From positions 70,108-130,105 of the forward strand of contig NMRA01000423.1 in NCBI GenBank assembly GCA_002633005.1: a stretch of DNA of 59,998 bases, written 5' to 3'. The notes under the pieces are model-generated. The model was given only the letters and a program-made list of their open reading frames with translations, was not told the origin of the DNA and did no database searches. This document shows, piece after piece, positions 46,286 to 58,616 of this stretch (position 1 is the first letter of the stretch; every line of letters begins with the position of its first letter). Origin of the DNA: Phoronis australis (lineage: Eukaryota; Phoronida; Phoronidae). The position numbers and the translations under genes are program-made.

Positions 46286-47982
46286 TAGCAAAGGTTCATT
46301 AGTTTCTGATGTACATGTTCATGAATGCACGAACGTCGACTGGATAATTCTCGTAAATCTGAAAAAGCCCCCTGAAATTGGTGTTTTGATCTAGGTTGAT
46401 GCATTTCGGTCAATTCTGTAATGTTTGCCCCTCCCCCTCTCCGAGGACGCTGGCACCAGAAATTCGATGCCACGTTTCAAAAAGAGATTTTATGACGTCT
46501 CCAAACTCCACCCTATTAAAAAGTGAATCTTGACCTTGGGACTCATTGTCTTCTCCGAAATATACAAAACTATAACCAGACCTTCCGAGACCATATTCCG
46601 TCTACTCAATTACGAGGTGATGTCATTTCTCTCCGCGTTTTTATGAATTGTGCAGCCAGCGGTAAGATTTTCTTTCATTACGTCTGTATCGCTAAGAAGT
46701 GAGTTTGGTTATAACACCATTTTGGCTCCCTAAAGTTCACAATCTCTATATGCATAGCGCGCGTAATGTGTTTAGATCTAAATGTAACACCTTTCTCGTG
46801 CAGTTGTTTTGAAAGTTTGCAAACCCAAGTTTCTGATGACGACATAACCCCTTAATATGGTATCCTAGCAACATGTTAATTGAATTAATTCAATTCTTAT
46901 CTCATTTCATTTTTAATTTTCACTTTCTTTTCATGCTTACATGATTTTTTCTTCGAAAATGATTGACTGTACTAACCGATATTTTTGTTTAAAATCAAAA
47001 TTGAAATGTTAGAAAATCAACTTATTTTTCGACGTTTTAATTTTTGAATTTTTAAGTTCTCCGAAAAATTTGAAAATCGAAATAACGGATGTGGTTTCGA
47101 TTTTCTAAATCTATGCATTGCACCTAAATACATATAGGAAAAAGGAAATCGAGTCGATTTTTGATCCATAGATGTAAGTTGTAATTCGCACATTTTGAAG
47201 CAATTAATAATTGATTCAGTTTATTAATTTTCGTTTTGTCGGAGAAAAAAAGGAAAAATAAAAAATTGAAAATTGACTCGCTTTAAAGGAAAAATCTATG
47301 CGGTCCATTCACATGCCCTCAAGCATGTAGAAATGCATTTAACATACGAGTTGGTTCTATGTTAATCACTGAGTACGATGGAGTCCAATGAATTCCTACA
47401 ACGTGTATTTACTAGACGGTCGTCAGAGCAAAATGCTCCCATTAGACTGTAATTCCAATACGTTAGTGTGGCATAGAACGCAGTAAAACAATCAAAATTA
47501 CATGATTCAAAGTATCTCTCTGCTCCTGAAACAGTAGTCAAACTATTCACCAGGTATAATTGTTTTCTGATTTGTTTGTAAAGATTATGAGCTTCGGTTG
47601 ATGTCAAAGTATTTTCGTGCTCGCCATTCTGTCAATTTTCCTCCCACAAGGCAAAGCACAGCTCCTTGTTCAGCATGACGTACAGTGTAGACGTAGCACA
47701 TTGCCATATACGGCAAATGTGACCTTTGACCACTGACGTAAGCAAAACACCTGAGAAGTGTTTATTGAGTAGTTCTTTGAGCGCATGCGCTTACACGTAC
47801 ACATATATATTATTATGGGCGTATTGAAAACTGTATAGGGATAAACCATTTTATATTTCGTATATGTTTCACTAATAGTTTTTTTCTAGAAATTCTTGCT
47901 TCATGAACACTCAAATTGAATAACTCGTACATTAGTAATCCCAAGAAGTAGATTCCCCAAGATCCGTTTAAGACATCTTAGA
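46286..47982. other. Intergenic, AT-rich, nothing supported
   Basis: Includes a very AT-rich stretch at about 46880-47290 with several ATTTTC/GAAAAT runs. No gene recognised. Confidence 0.35.
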
Positions 47983-48125
47983 CCTTATTCACAAAAATTG
48001 GCCATTTTTACCATATTTCACTCTTGTCTAGCAAAGTACCTTATGATAATTCTCGGGGAAATTTAAATACGAAATATATACCGTGTAGTGAGAACGACCT
48101 TGGCGCGCACATCCGCGTACAAATT
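47983..48125 (+). repeat. Dispersed repeat, copy 2
   Basis: Direct-orientation match of about 140 bp to 31018-31180: CCTTATTCACAAAAATTGGC..TCTAGCAAAGTACCTTAT..AAATATATACCGT..CCGCGTA. Confidence 0.7.
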
Positions 48126-51100
48126 TTTTTCACTATTTATTTATCAATCCCAAACACGCTGTTAGGATTTCTGATATAAAGCCCCAGTTTTTGCCTAATG
48201 TAACAAAGAAAAATACAGCTTCCATTTCTCACAAAAATACCTCACGTTTTGCGAGTTGATTTGTCATATAAACCAAACGAAAAGACTAATCGAAAATCCC
48301 TAACAGTTCTTTGAAGTAACTGGTGAAGTTTTTATTTAAAAGGTTTCATTAAAATAGATTGAGGGGTTGTTTTGTAGCTTTTTTAAAAAATGAAAATTTG
48401 ATTTAAAAAGGTGTTAAAGTAATAATAATAATAATGGTAGATAAATATAAACATATTTTATATTTCCTGACCTTTTGACCACTGTAAGGGAGTTCAAGTG
48501 AAATTTAAAAAGTACAATACGAGAAAATGATAGTCACAAACATCATATCTCCGACGCTTTATTCCCCAAATATAGGAGCCACGCATAGAGCCCACACGTT
48601 CGAGATAATATTTTATCCTATACATCAGAACCATGTGTACATGTTTACTTGCAAATTAAGGTCAACTACAGTTTCAATAGACAGAAAATCTGTGCGACGT
48701 GATAACATAGCTGCTAGCTGACGATATAATATATATACAATTAATTTGACCTTAAACAAGGATGTCAGCCTATTTAGACAAAAGTGGCCTTATGTGATAA
48801 CTTTCAAATTCAGTCTCGTGTTAAAATATAAATTAATTTAATTTTAACTCCGGGAATTTTCTATCAAACTCAGTTCTTCTTGCCAAAAGAATTCAGAAAG
48901 CGTCTCACGAATAATTGTCAAAAACATCATCTGAAATAAGAATCTGAAATCCATTCACATAGAGCAAGAGAGAACATACAACGTACGCAGACAGTTTTCA
49001 AATAGTAGTATGCAACAAAACTGGCGGTAAATTAACAAGTTGACGCGCGATATTCACAGCTATAATTAAATCTGAGTGCATACAAACATAGGTATTCCCA
49101 ATGTCGCCCATCTCACTCAAACAACGCCATTCATTAGACAGGTATTTTGGGGGTTTCACATATGACGTTCTATAAAATATATGTCAATAATAGGTCTTCA
49201 ACTCATCATAAGTCATGGATAATGACTATAATAAACAATTCTAACAGCAAAAGATTTTTTTACAAATACCTATCTATGACAACAATAAATATTCACATGT
49301 ATGACACTAATAAACCAACCAATTAGAGGCTGTCGTGTAGACCTACCAAGGCAATCGCGAAAAGAGATAGATGGCATCTTTCACAGACCTGTGTGATCTC
49401 GTTTTATTCTCAGCAAACTTGGTTTATTGCACGCAGTCCTACTTTATTTGTGAGCAGGAAGTCGTCATCGCAAACCATACTACTTTGAAGACTGGGATGG
49501 CTGATCCGAAAAACGTTTATGCTGCAAAAAACATCAAAACAAACAAAAACTGCCCTGGTCAGCGCTCCCAAAGGGTAAATCCGAGACTGGTTGTTGAGAA
49601 ATATTCTCTTGATTTTTTAGTGTTTCGCTGACTCCCTTTTCTTGTTTATCCCTGGTACTATGCCAGGTGCTACGGTTTCACCTTGGTGCCTGCAAGTTAT
49701 TGGGGGCATGTGCTACTACCACTGTTTCTGACGGCACTTTAACAGGCACTGCACTATCTTAACCTGTAAATGTACAACACAGGAGCAGAGGCAGATCTAT
49801 GGAGGGCTCATGGGTTTAACCCCCCCGGGATAGGATCAAAAATATAAATTAAGAAACCGTCGCCAGGAAAACGAAATTAGCTACAAAAACTAAAAAAATC
49901 TTACACGGGAAGAGGGAACTCTCTTCCGACCTCCGCCCACTAGGCGCTACGCGCCTTAGATTCGCGCGAAACCTAGACCCCCTTTACTGAAATAGTACTG
50001 ATCTTCCACTGAGTGGCGTCACAATGTGACTACTAGTACCGTCATTTGTCTTCAATCGCGAAAATATGATCCTGTTACTTAATTTTTGACATTGATTTTC
50101 ACTTCATGACGGTATTATCTGAATACATGTAGTACACAGCTGAGTACATCATCATGACTTGGGTTATCTTAAATCATGTTTTTGACTCCAAGCTTCCGCT
50201 TAAAAACAAGTCAGGTGAAACAGTTTGTTCTTATACTGGTCCTTTCCTTCGCAATCTACTGTAACGCGACGTCCAAAACGATTCCGATTACCTCTCGTAC
50301 AAGAAGAAAATAAAACCATTTAACGAGCTTAGGATTACATTTAACAAGTATTATTTTCATTTAATCTTTCTACTGTTCTGTCATTCAAGATATATCTCAG
50401 TTATAAAATAATTTATTTCTGTGAGTCTATTTTCGTTTTTATGTCATCTAGTTATATGATTTTTAACCTATGCCCATTTAAATATTTTATTATTATTTAT
50501 TATTCATATTGTCTATAATTTAAGTTCTTTTTCGTCTTGTCTTGTTTTGTTAAGAATTACAGACGACGTTGAGTGACAATGTAAAATTACGCGTATAACG
50601 ATAAAAATGATACTGTGCAGATATGTATAGGCAAAATCCCACTTACAGTCCGCCTCTTCGTTTTCATGGTCAACAGAGCACGAGTTTGTTCTGTCTCCTA
50701 TTGATAATACTGAGGATAGTTGTTCAAACTTGGTATTTTCAGCACTTCAAACAAAAAACAAATACGAAAAATGGTAAACTGTATTCGCTATAATTAAATA
50801 AACTGTAACAAAACAAGAAAAATCCTTGATTTATAGGCCTATGTGCGCCCGGCACCAGACGCTGTTAAGATAGATTAGACTACCGTGGCAATCCCTGGTG
50901 GAGGTTTTAGTTTCCGAAAAGACATTCTCTGTCCTTCAAATTTGGAGAAAACGGCTTCCGAAACTAGACGCACAGAACTAGACACAAAGATATAAGAAGG
51001 AGTTGCACCGGCATCAGGTAAATTTCGCTCGTATTGTTAAAACTTGATACAACGTTTTAGGGAAAGGTTTGTTACCTGAGACAGCACGACTTGCAATTGA

Positions 51101-52212
51101 TAACACGACAGCAAGCGAGTGTAATGAAACGACTGTATGTGTGCGGTTCAAATCAGAACTGCCATCACTCCACAAAATTTGGTGACATGTACGTAACACT
51201 AAAAATTCTCGAAGGCAATAAAATTTGTAGTAATCTTAAAGCTGAAATTATCCGCTAGCTGTCAATCTTGAGCGAAGTGCTTTGAGGTTTAAAACGTTAA
51301 AGCGCCCCCGCAATCTCGAATTATTGGAAAATAAGCTGGCATCTCAGGCAATGCGTATATGTGCATGAGCAAGTTTCGAATTCGCTAATTTAAAGCTGGC
51401 CAACTTCAATGGACTGTGAAGCGCTCTTGAGTGTTTGTTGGCCTCGTTGTTCTTATTGGAAACGTAAATAGAATCCACACGCCGAATGGAATATTATGAA
51501 ATCAATTTTGTGACAGTAATTGGCCAAATTTGATTTTCGTTTTAGCCAGCTAAACACAGCACAATGCATCTTTAAATTCGTCTGTATCACAAATGTTATT
51601 CTAGCGCCAATGAGTCTTTGTGAAAAAACACGAATAAGACAGAACAATGCTGTCGTGAACGCTAGACCTATGAGCTCTTACTTATCCACCCTCATATTAT
51701 TTTTACAGTTTTTTCAAGTCGTTTAATACACATCAACTTTAATGTGAATACATTTTTAAGACGACATTCCTTCAAGAGCAACTCCACCTGAAAGCTTTTC
51801 CCTCTCAACTTTTTATTGCTTCGTTCATGCCGAGAAGCAACACTATACTTCTTACTCTCAACATTTTTAAAGTTTTCACAAACTTGCCAAGCCTCTTGTG
51901 TAACTCACAACGCCTTATTGAAATGTGTGATCAGTTCTTTTGCGCCTGCTCTACTGCGAATGTTACAAGCATTTAGAACATCACTCACAAGTATCACCTG
52001 CTGGCGTGATTGAACGTTAATTCTAATTCTTTACAGGTGTTCGTTAAACGAACAGCTCGTACCGTCAATAGTTTCATCGATTTGTGGCAATTCGCTGTTG
52101 ACAACAAACAAACCAGCATTTAATACAAATTTGGAAAAGAAAAATCGGTTGTTTACGAAAAACAACCTACAATAGACGCCATTAATCACTGGTATTCTTC
52201 CGGGTTCAAAGC
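48126..52212. other. Intergenic, upstream of gene B, nothing supported
   Basis: AT-rich with a short (AAT)5 run at about 48421. ORFs are short and unrecognised. Probably contains the upstream regulatory region of gene B. Confidence 0.35.
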
Positions 52213-52219
52213 TATAAAA
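52213..52219 (+). promoter_or_regulatory. Gene B TATA box
   Basis: AGCTATAAAACG, 61 nt upstream of the ATG at 52274, which implies a short 5' UTR of about 30 nt. It matches the arrangement of gene A. Confidence 0.7.
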
Positions 52220-52273
52220 CGTCACTCCATTCCACATTAAGACACCCGTCAGATCAGATCAGCACGGAGAAGA

Positions 52274-52319
52274 ATGGTTCTGTTCTGGATTTCAATCGCC
52301 TTGTCCATTCGATTCGCGG
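52274..52319 (+). CDS. Gene B, first coding exon (signal peptide)
   Basis: ATG GTT CTG TTC TGG through GCG G, then donor GTAAGT: 46 nt, phase 1. It encodes MVLFWISIALSIRFA, a hydrophobic signal peptide ending just before the border with the CUB exon. First ATG after the TATA box. The gene B layout is signal, CUB, then at least two TSP1 modules, a secreted extracellular protein paralogous to gene A. Confidence 0.82.
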
Positions 52320-53582
52320 GTAAGTAGAAATGAATTGGTAATACACTCACATTCCTGTAGTCGTGTTTACAGAAGTTGTCCTCTTGTAGTTTTAATAAAG
52401 GAACACGATTTATTACAATGCTCACTTAGTGACAATCAATATGCATCTATTTCACGGTTCTCATGTTGCTAAGAAAATTAATTCTTTAATTGTATTTACA
52501 GTAAGACGCTTAAATTTGGTGATTTATTCTTATTCGTCATAACATTGTTATTCTCTCCAGTTGACACAAGGTCCTACATTCTAACTTGCAAATTTGGATT
52601 ATTTAATGTTTCGTTGCTCTTGCTGCTAATTCAAAATTCATAGAAATTCTGTTTGAGTGATGCCATACATGTACTTAGAGACTAAACTTGGTCATTATGT
52701 GCACATTCTGTAACTCTTCAACTAAAAAACCGTGTTATTGCGAGAATATTTGGCATTCAGTTGTGTAGTACATGTACATTACGCTTTACGCGGATGGATT
52801 TGTAGTCGAGGCTCGAACCTGATGTCCCACAGCTGCGAGGTACAAACTCAAATAGGAACTGTAGATTTCGAGTATAAACGCGAGATTTCGAGTAAACACC
52901 GAAGATTTCAAATTTGATTCGAAGTTAAAATTTTAGAGAGAGGCCATCAAATGTACATGCATCCTATGATTAGACAGTTAAACGTGTAAGCCATGGTATA
53001 TTTTTTCCAAACTTGTCTTGAGTTCACACAAAAGTGGAAAAGAAAAATCAAAAAACCACTTTTAACTGCGATGTCGAGTTAAAATATTAAACTACGGGCT
53101 CAGAAGCTCTAGTTTCGTCATTTAAAGTCGTTTTCGTCCAAACATTGTCCCAAGAAGACCCTGTCGTGAACTCTGGTGACTTACATGTATGTGCCCTAAA
53201 CGTACACTCCAGACATGCTAACGTCCCAACTGGCTCAAAGTCGTGATCTTAACATGAGGTCACAAATTCTCGTAAATACCAATTGGCAACTATTGCAGCT
53301 GAGTCCGCTCGATAACCTCGTGAACTTACACTAAGTAACTGAAAATGCAAAGGTTCTATAATGGGACAAATGAGTTTTAATAGCGGACTTTTCATGTCGG
53401 TGCTCTCTAGAGCAATGAGAGCAAGAATGTAACTTTCTAATCTCTAGATCCCAACTTAGATTTGATGGACATAAATTCAATTACTACATGTACATACACG
53501 TAGTGGCTCACTGATTTAAAAACAGAGCAATAAAATTCCGTCAGTCCTGCCCATTACTTGATTAGGAAAAGTTCAATACATG
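52320..53582. other. Intron 1 of gene B, first part
   Basis: AT-rich intron sequence; nothing recognised. Confidence 0.4.
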
Positions 53583-53740
53583 GGCGGCGCACCATGGGGG
53601 CTGGGGGGGAGCTATAGCCCCCCACTTTGTTCAGTGCCACGCCGCACAAGGTCTATAGCCGGTGCACCACAGGGGGCTGAGGGGGCTTTAGGCCCATTTT
53701 TTTCAGTGTTTCGCTGCCCATGCACCATTAGCTGTTCGAC
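53583..53740. repeat. Two direct copies of ~83 bp
   Basis: GGCGCACCATGGGGGCTG..CTATAGCCCCCC..TTCAGTG is repeated as GGTGCACCACAGGGGGCTGA..TTTAGGCCC..TTCAGTG about 83 bp later. GC-rich and likely a mobile-element fragment. Confidence 0.65.
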
Positions 53741-54473
53741 ACTGCCTAATGCCGAAATAATCTTCCTTTATTAGTTGTAATTATTGGGTTCTCTGCGCGG
53801 ATCCTTCTTCATTTTGCGAAATGTATAAGGAACATGGGCGCTTCGGCGAAGTTACGTAATTTTTTGCCCACCGTTCGGTGAAAAGTCAGGTTAATCAACC
53901 GGTTGGTGAATCGACTGCTTTTGAGAACGCAATGCATCTATCTTGATACAAAACGTGTAAGAACACAAGCGTCCTGTTGTCCTGTTCCACTAACAGTGAT
54001 TATTTAATAAAACAGAAGAATGCATCAAGTCTGATAAATCGGGCAAGTAAAGGTTACACCCGCATCGTTGCGTGCAGCACACGTCGTTATACTAAAGTGG
54101 TTATTTCTTTAGTGAAAATTAATTAGTTCTCAAGTAAGATGGCTTCGGTAACTTTAAGCTGTAATATTCATGTCCACTTAAACACAGGTGGTTGCTTAAC
54201 ACATGTGCTATTGACCGATAACATTGATCAATAGTCTAGAAAAGACTGCAACCAGATGCAATTATAGGAAATATATACATGCTTCTCAAATAATCTGAAG
54301 GTGTGACAACATTGTCGGTGATGTTTTATTTAATAATAAACTTATCAGAAATTTGAGTTTGTGAACAATATGATACCAGTTAAAATAATAAACCGTTTAA
54401 ATGACAGCGCATGGAGGAGCGACACTTCGCGAAATTGACTGAAAAGACGACGATGGAGATGGTGACGGCAATA

Positions 54474-54518
<45 letters not shown>
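54474..54518. repeat. (ATG)15 microsatellite
   Basis: Fifteen perfect ATG triplets in intron 1 of gene B. Poly-Met, poly-Asp or poly-Ile ORFs across it are artefacts. Confidence 0.95.
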
Positions 54519-56095
54519 TCGATGGTGGTGTCGATGATGAACATGATGACAACAATCATACGACGAATGAAGATGTCAGACATAGGCCATAGTCTTGTTC
54601 AGTAGAAGGTAAGCCACCAAAATCAGTCAACAGTGTCATCTAAAAATCAAAAAAATGGAAAACGAGAAGCCGTAGCGAAAATGGAAAACGTTTTCTGAAA
54701 TCCCGTTCAAAACTCTATCTAACAGAGTAGTGTCACAAAATTCCACAAAATTTTCGAAAAAATTCAAATGTTGCATTTTGTTTTGGAAATTCAAAAAACT
54801 CAAAAAATTGTTCGAGTTCATTTTAAAGAGTATACCTTACAAAATTTACATGCAAAGATGCAAGTCGTTTCCTCTTCCTGTTCAAAATGGCAGCACCAAC
54901 ACAATCGAAAATTGATGAAAATGCGTCAGATCCGCCATTTTGAAAACACCTTCCGTCTAAGCAGCACGCGATAATAGCAAATCACAGGAAACGCACGCAT
55001 GAAATTTTTCGAATAAATTGGGCCAACAATGAGCCTCCTAAGGACAAAACGTGTTAGTCCCAAAATTCGTTGTGCCCATTCGCAATGGCCAATATTTCAG
55101 TCAGTTTTGACCAGAAGTATGTGATTTGAGGCATAGATGTAGCCCACATCCGCTACAATTATCTTTCTGATTTTCAGCCGTGTACGTCAAAAACTGCAGA
55201 CTGTATGAGCATTTAAATCTCAATTCGAAATTAAAATGGTCGCCACTTCCACTATATTGGATCCGATCATGACGAAAAACAATAGGTTTCCAGCTATTCC
55301 GAAACTAGAGGTTGTGTGTAAATTCCGTGTGAATCGGACGAAAAATACGATCTGTAGAGTGCGAACAAACAACAACACTTTATGACAAAGCAACATACTT
55401 AGTGAAATTTCAATTTCATCAAGTAAAACTTGTTGTCAGAGCAACATACCCGGCGAAGATATTTCGTCAAATAATGAAGTTCGTTGGAAACTTACTGTAG
55501 AAACAACGCATGCGGGAATATAAACCTTGAAAAATTAACTGAACAGTTCTGCACCAGTGTGTCGTTTTAGCTCTGATGAATGTCATAGTTTTGTAAGTTA
55601 ATTCTCGTGTCTTAGCTTCTGGAATGGAAAGAGTAATAGAAACATTTCCCCGTGTTATTAGAGCACTGGAAAATGAGATGGAAACTGTGCTGATTAGCAA
55701 AAAACAGATTTTACACTAACAGGGAGGGAGAGTCGATGAACGATTGTGTCAGTAGAAAACATACTCGATATTGGGTCAGAATGTCGCATAAATATCTTAG
55801 TTCTCAGTGTAGATATACTTTACTGTATGTATCCATAACAAAAATTTTCGTTTGATTTAAATTGAATTTTGCCTGATTTTGTTGGGGAAGCTATTGAGGC
55901 AATTGAATTAATTACAATGACCCAGATTAAAACTAGCTAGACCTAAAGAGCCGCCTGATCACCCTTCGTCATTTTTAATCGGTAAATATTTCTTGAAAGA
56001 TTGTAGTTTTTAGAGCAGCAAAACTTTTTTTCTGGAACGACGCCTTAGATTAATGTTTTAGGAAACCCAATGAACGAGCACAATCAAAATACCCG
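54519..56095. other. Intron 1 of gene B, second part
   Basis: No exon or domain recognised. Confidence 0.4.
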
Positions 56096-56347
56096 AATTT
56101 ACTCCCCCAGGAGATTGCACACAAGCCATTGTATACGGATTTGATTTACTTTCCCGTATCTCATGGCGTATTTCATGGCGTATTGAATCCCTTTATTTAC
56201 ATTATGTATGGTGTAATACGGGATTGGCGACGGATCGTACGGCGACGTGCACGTGTGTTGGCGGTGCTGTACATGACGTCTATACCTGTCTGTGTAATAA
56301 GTCTACTAACTTTAGGTGTCTCTATAGAGCATGAGCGACAGAAATAA
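56096..56347 (+). pseudogene. GPCR TM7/helix-8 fragment in intron 1 of gene B
   Basis: The frame reads LYTDLIYFPVSHGVFHGVLN then PFIYIMYGVIRDWRRIVRRR. LNPFIYIMY is the NPxxY motif at the end of transmembrane helix 7 of rhodopsin-type receptors, and the basic stretch after it fits helix 8. Only this last part of a receptor is present: no TM1-6 upstream, no ATG, and a further hydrophobic stretch (VLAVLYMTSIPVCVISLLTL) follows. It lies 100 nt before the CUB exon of gene B. Best read as a pseudogene fragment, though a lone last exon of a nested receptor gene is possible. Confidence 0.5.
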
Positions 56348-56453
56348 ATGTATTTATAGGCTGAGCAAAAACTATTGCCTTAATGATAGTTATAGTGGTT
56401 AAATTATAGGAACTATTTTGCTACCTGTTCTAAAAGAACTTTTTTAATTACAG

Positions 56454-56632
56454 TTTGCGAAAACTGCGGCACATTCTTTGCCCGCAATGGTGGCTACATC
56501 ATGTCACGTAACTTCCCCGGCAACTATCCCAACAACGAACGTTGCACTTACACTATAAGGGCTGACGTGGGCAAACGCATTGTCGTACAGTTCATTGATT
56601 TTACAACCGAAAATGGTTACGATAAAGTAACA
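56454..56632 (+). CDS. Gene B, CUB domain first-half exon
   Basis: A 179-nt exon. Acceptor TTTTTAATTACAG (phase 1 in); donor GTAACA/GTAAGT (phase 0 out). It encodes VCENCGTFFARNGGYIMSRN, then FPGNYPNNERCTYTIRADVG and VVQFIDFTTENGYDKVT: N-terminal CUB half with the FPxNYP motif and the first two conserved cysteines. The third cysteine, present in gene A as CCDYV, is replaced here by GYDKV, so this CUB has one disulphide fewer. Confidence 0.92.
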
Positions 56633-58051
56633 GTAAGTATCACACTTTTTTGACCTTAGTGGCGTATTTAACGCTCATGATTCCTTTGAATATGCGTCTC
56701 AATTGTTGATACATAGGTTTTCAAAAAAGATGAAATACCCGAACGGAAACTTGGGAAGGCATCTTCTTTCATTTTTAGTTTACAATTGGCATCTGTCTGT
56801 ATTCCATCGTGATTTTTAATCAGTTCGAGGCTATCAAGTGCGACAGACATAGATGATATTCGACGGTTAGTTTTTACAGCCACGTCGTTAACTGTTTTGA
56901 AAGGTTGACTATTTCAAAAATATGAGTTTAAAGTTTAATTGTGACGAGACCGAGATCTCAGAGGCTTTTTAGGCATGAAACGGTAACCAATTTCCTTGGG
57001 TACCACAGTCCATCTTATGTACCCTAATGCTCGGTAACAGTTATCCTGCAGGTTGGCTCTGATGTGTGTGGTCAGAGGAGCCATCATGAGAATGGCTCTC
57101 AAAATTGAGCTATATCAAATTTTCTGGCAACCACCTGAAAGTAGCAGAAACACTTCTGTGTAAACCACTGTATTAATGTTGCCCACAGCCAGACAATTTC
57201 ACTCCTGGAAGATATCACCAGACGATTTTAACAAAAGATACGAAACGCGATAATCTGTTTACAAAGAATGAACACTGCTCGATACTTCCAATGGCGAGTC
57301 AGCTAATCAGTTTGGAATCAATCAAGTCTGTTTCAAATTAAATCCACGGTGACTATATATGAGCGCATAACACGAACAGACCCTCCGGCTGTAGGATGTC
57401 TTGGCCAGATAAATCCAAAGGCGGTTGACTATGTACCTAACCTGATTCTACTTCCACATGATGCTCCGACGCCTTGCAAAAAACAAATGCGTAATCTAAG
57501 CCAGTTTCTATACTTTCCGTGCAAGTCCCCACTAACATATGCCACAGTCGCCTTTTAACTTTTGTGCATGGCATCTTACCTAAAGCAAACACTTTATGAG
57601 TCATCGGGGTCACAGAACCGGCTCACGTTCCATGAGCGCCAGAGTCTTTCAACTCCTCATGGATTCCCACCTCTCCATCATCTGAATATTCTTATTACGA
57701 GATCACAATCAAGATAATGCCGTGTTTTTATCCTTCAATACCGCTGATGCAAAATTATTCGAATGCTGCGCACTCGCTTGAGTAAAACCAACGAAGGTTG
57801 CCCATTGTTCTCTATTCCAGGTTCACAAAATCGGGTTACGAATGACTTCTTTAAGCTGAAAACGCCATTTCGTTCCAAAACGTTAAAACATTCACAGACT
57901 CCGGGTCTGATGTTTGCACAAAACGTTATCGAGAGCTAATTTTAGTGCGCAAAATGAGCAATCGAGTTATTTAGCGGTGTTGCATATGTGCATGTACAGC
58001 GTCTGTTTTACATATGTTCTTTTTATATATCATTTGCTCTATCTGTTTCAG
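56633..58051. other. Intron 2 of gene B (1.4 kb)
   Basis: No other feature recognised. It sits at the identical place (phase 0 after YDxVT) as the 11-kb intron of gene A. Confidence 0.6.
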
Positions 58052-58199
58052 TTCACAAGTGGTATTACTTCACCATCGTTATCGGGCACGGCCATACCTA
58101 GCATGAAGGAGTCGATTTCAAACGTCGTCACTTTTGACTTCACAAGCGACGGCTCGGTTTCAAGACGTGGATGGAAACTGAAATACAGACAGTTCTCGG
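58052..58199 (+). CDS. Gene B, CUB domain second-half exon
   Basis: A 148-nt exon. Acceptor TATCTGTTTCAG (phase 0); donor TCTCGG/GTTTGT (phase 1). It encodes FTSGITSPSLSGTAIPSMKE, then NVVTFDFTSDGSVSRRGWKL and KYRQFS, closing the CUB domain. Same length and phases as the gene A exon at 29549-29696. Confidence 0.92.
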
Positions 58200-58470
58200 G
58201 TTTGTAGAAAGCTTAAGTACCGATGCATTTTAATTGGTGTAACCCATGCCGGCATATGTCGGAGATGCCAAATTAATGGTTTATTTGTGCAAGAACTGTA
58301 CACCCCAGGCCCTTTATGTACATTGTACATGTAGCCTACCAGGAAACTGTAAACTTGACTGGTGGAAAATCTTTCCGTTGAAGCAATTAATCGGTGAAAG
58401 ACATTTGGTTCAAGGTTTAACCATGTGAACTATCTAAAAAGTCATTCGTGGTTTTTGTTTACCCAAATTA

Positions 58471-58616
58471 GGGGCGGATCCAGGATTTTGAGTTAGGGGG
58501 CCCAGGGCAGTTCATTAGCCAGGATTTTGCCTGTCAGACATTCGCACCCCCGAACTGCCAAATGTAATCTGGGAGGATTATAGGGGGGCCATGGCCCCCC
58601 TCTAAATCCGCCACTG
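58471..58616 (-). mobile_element. MITE with GGGGCGGATCC ends, copy 2 (inverted)
   Basis: Begins GGGGCGGATCCAGGATTTTG and ends CTCTAAATCCGCCACTG, the reverse orientation of the element at 44059-44214. Flanks CCAAATTA and CAAATGTC share CAAAT, only a weak hint of a target duplication. In intron 3 of gene B. Confidence 0.75.

Noticed and set aside
50643-50700. Possible minus-strand first exon, MKTKRRT followed by GTAAGT
   Set aside because: Not hydrophobic, no matching phase-1 end, and a better signal-peptide exon with a TATA box exists at 42317-42368.
52780-52920. Repeated AGATTTCGAGTA words
   Set aside because: Only two or three short occurrences, too few to call a repeat.
54380-54605. ORFs with poly-Met or poly-Ile
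   Set aside because: Caused by the (ATG)15 microsatellite.
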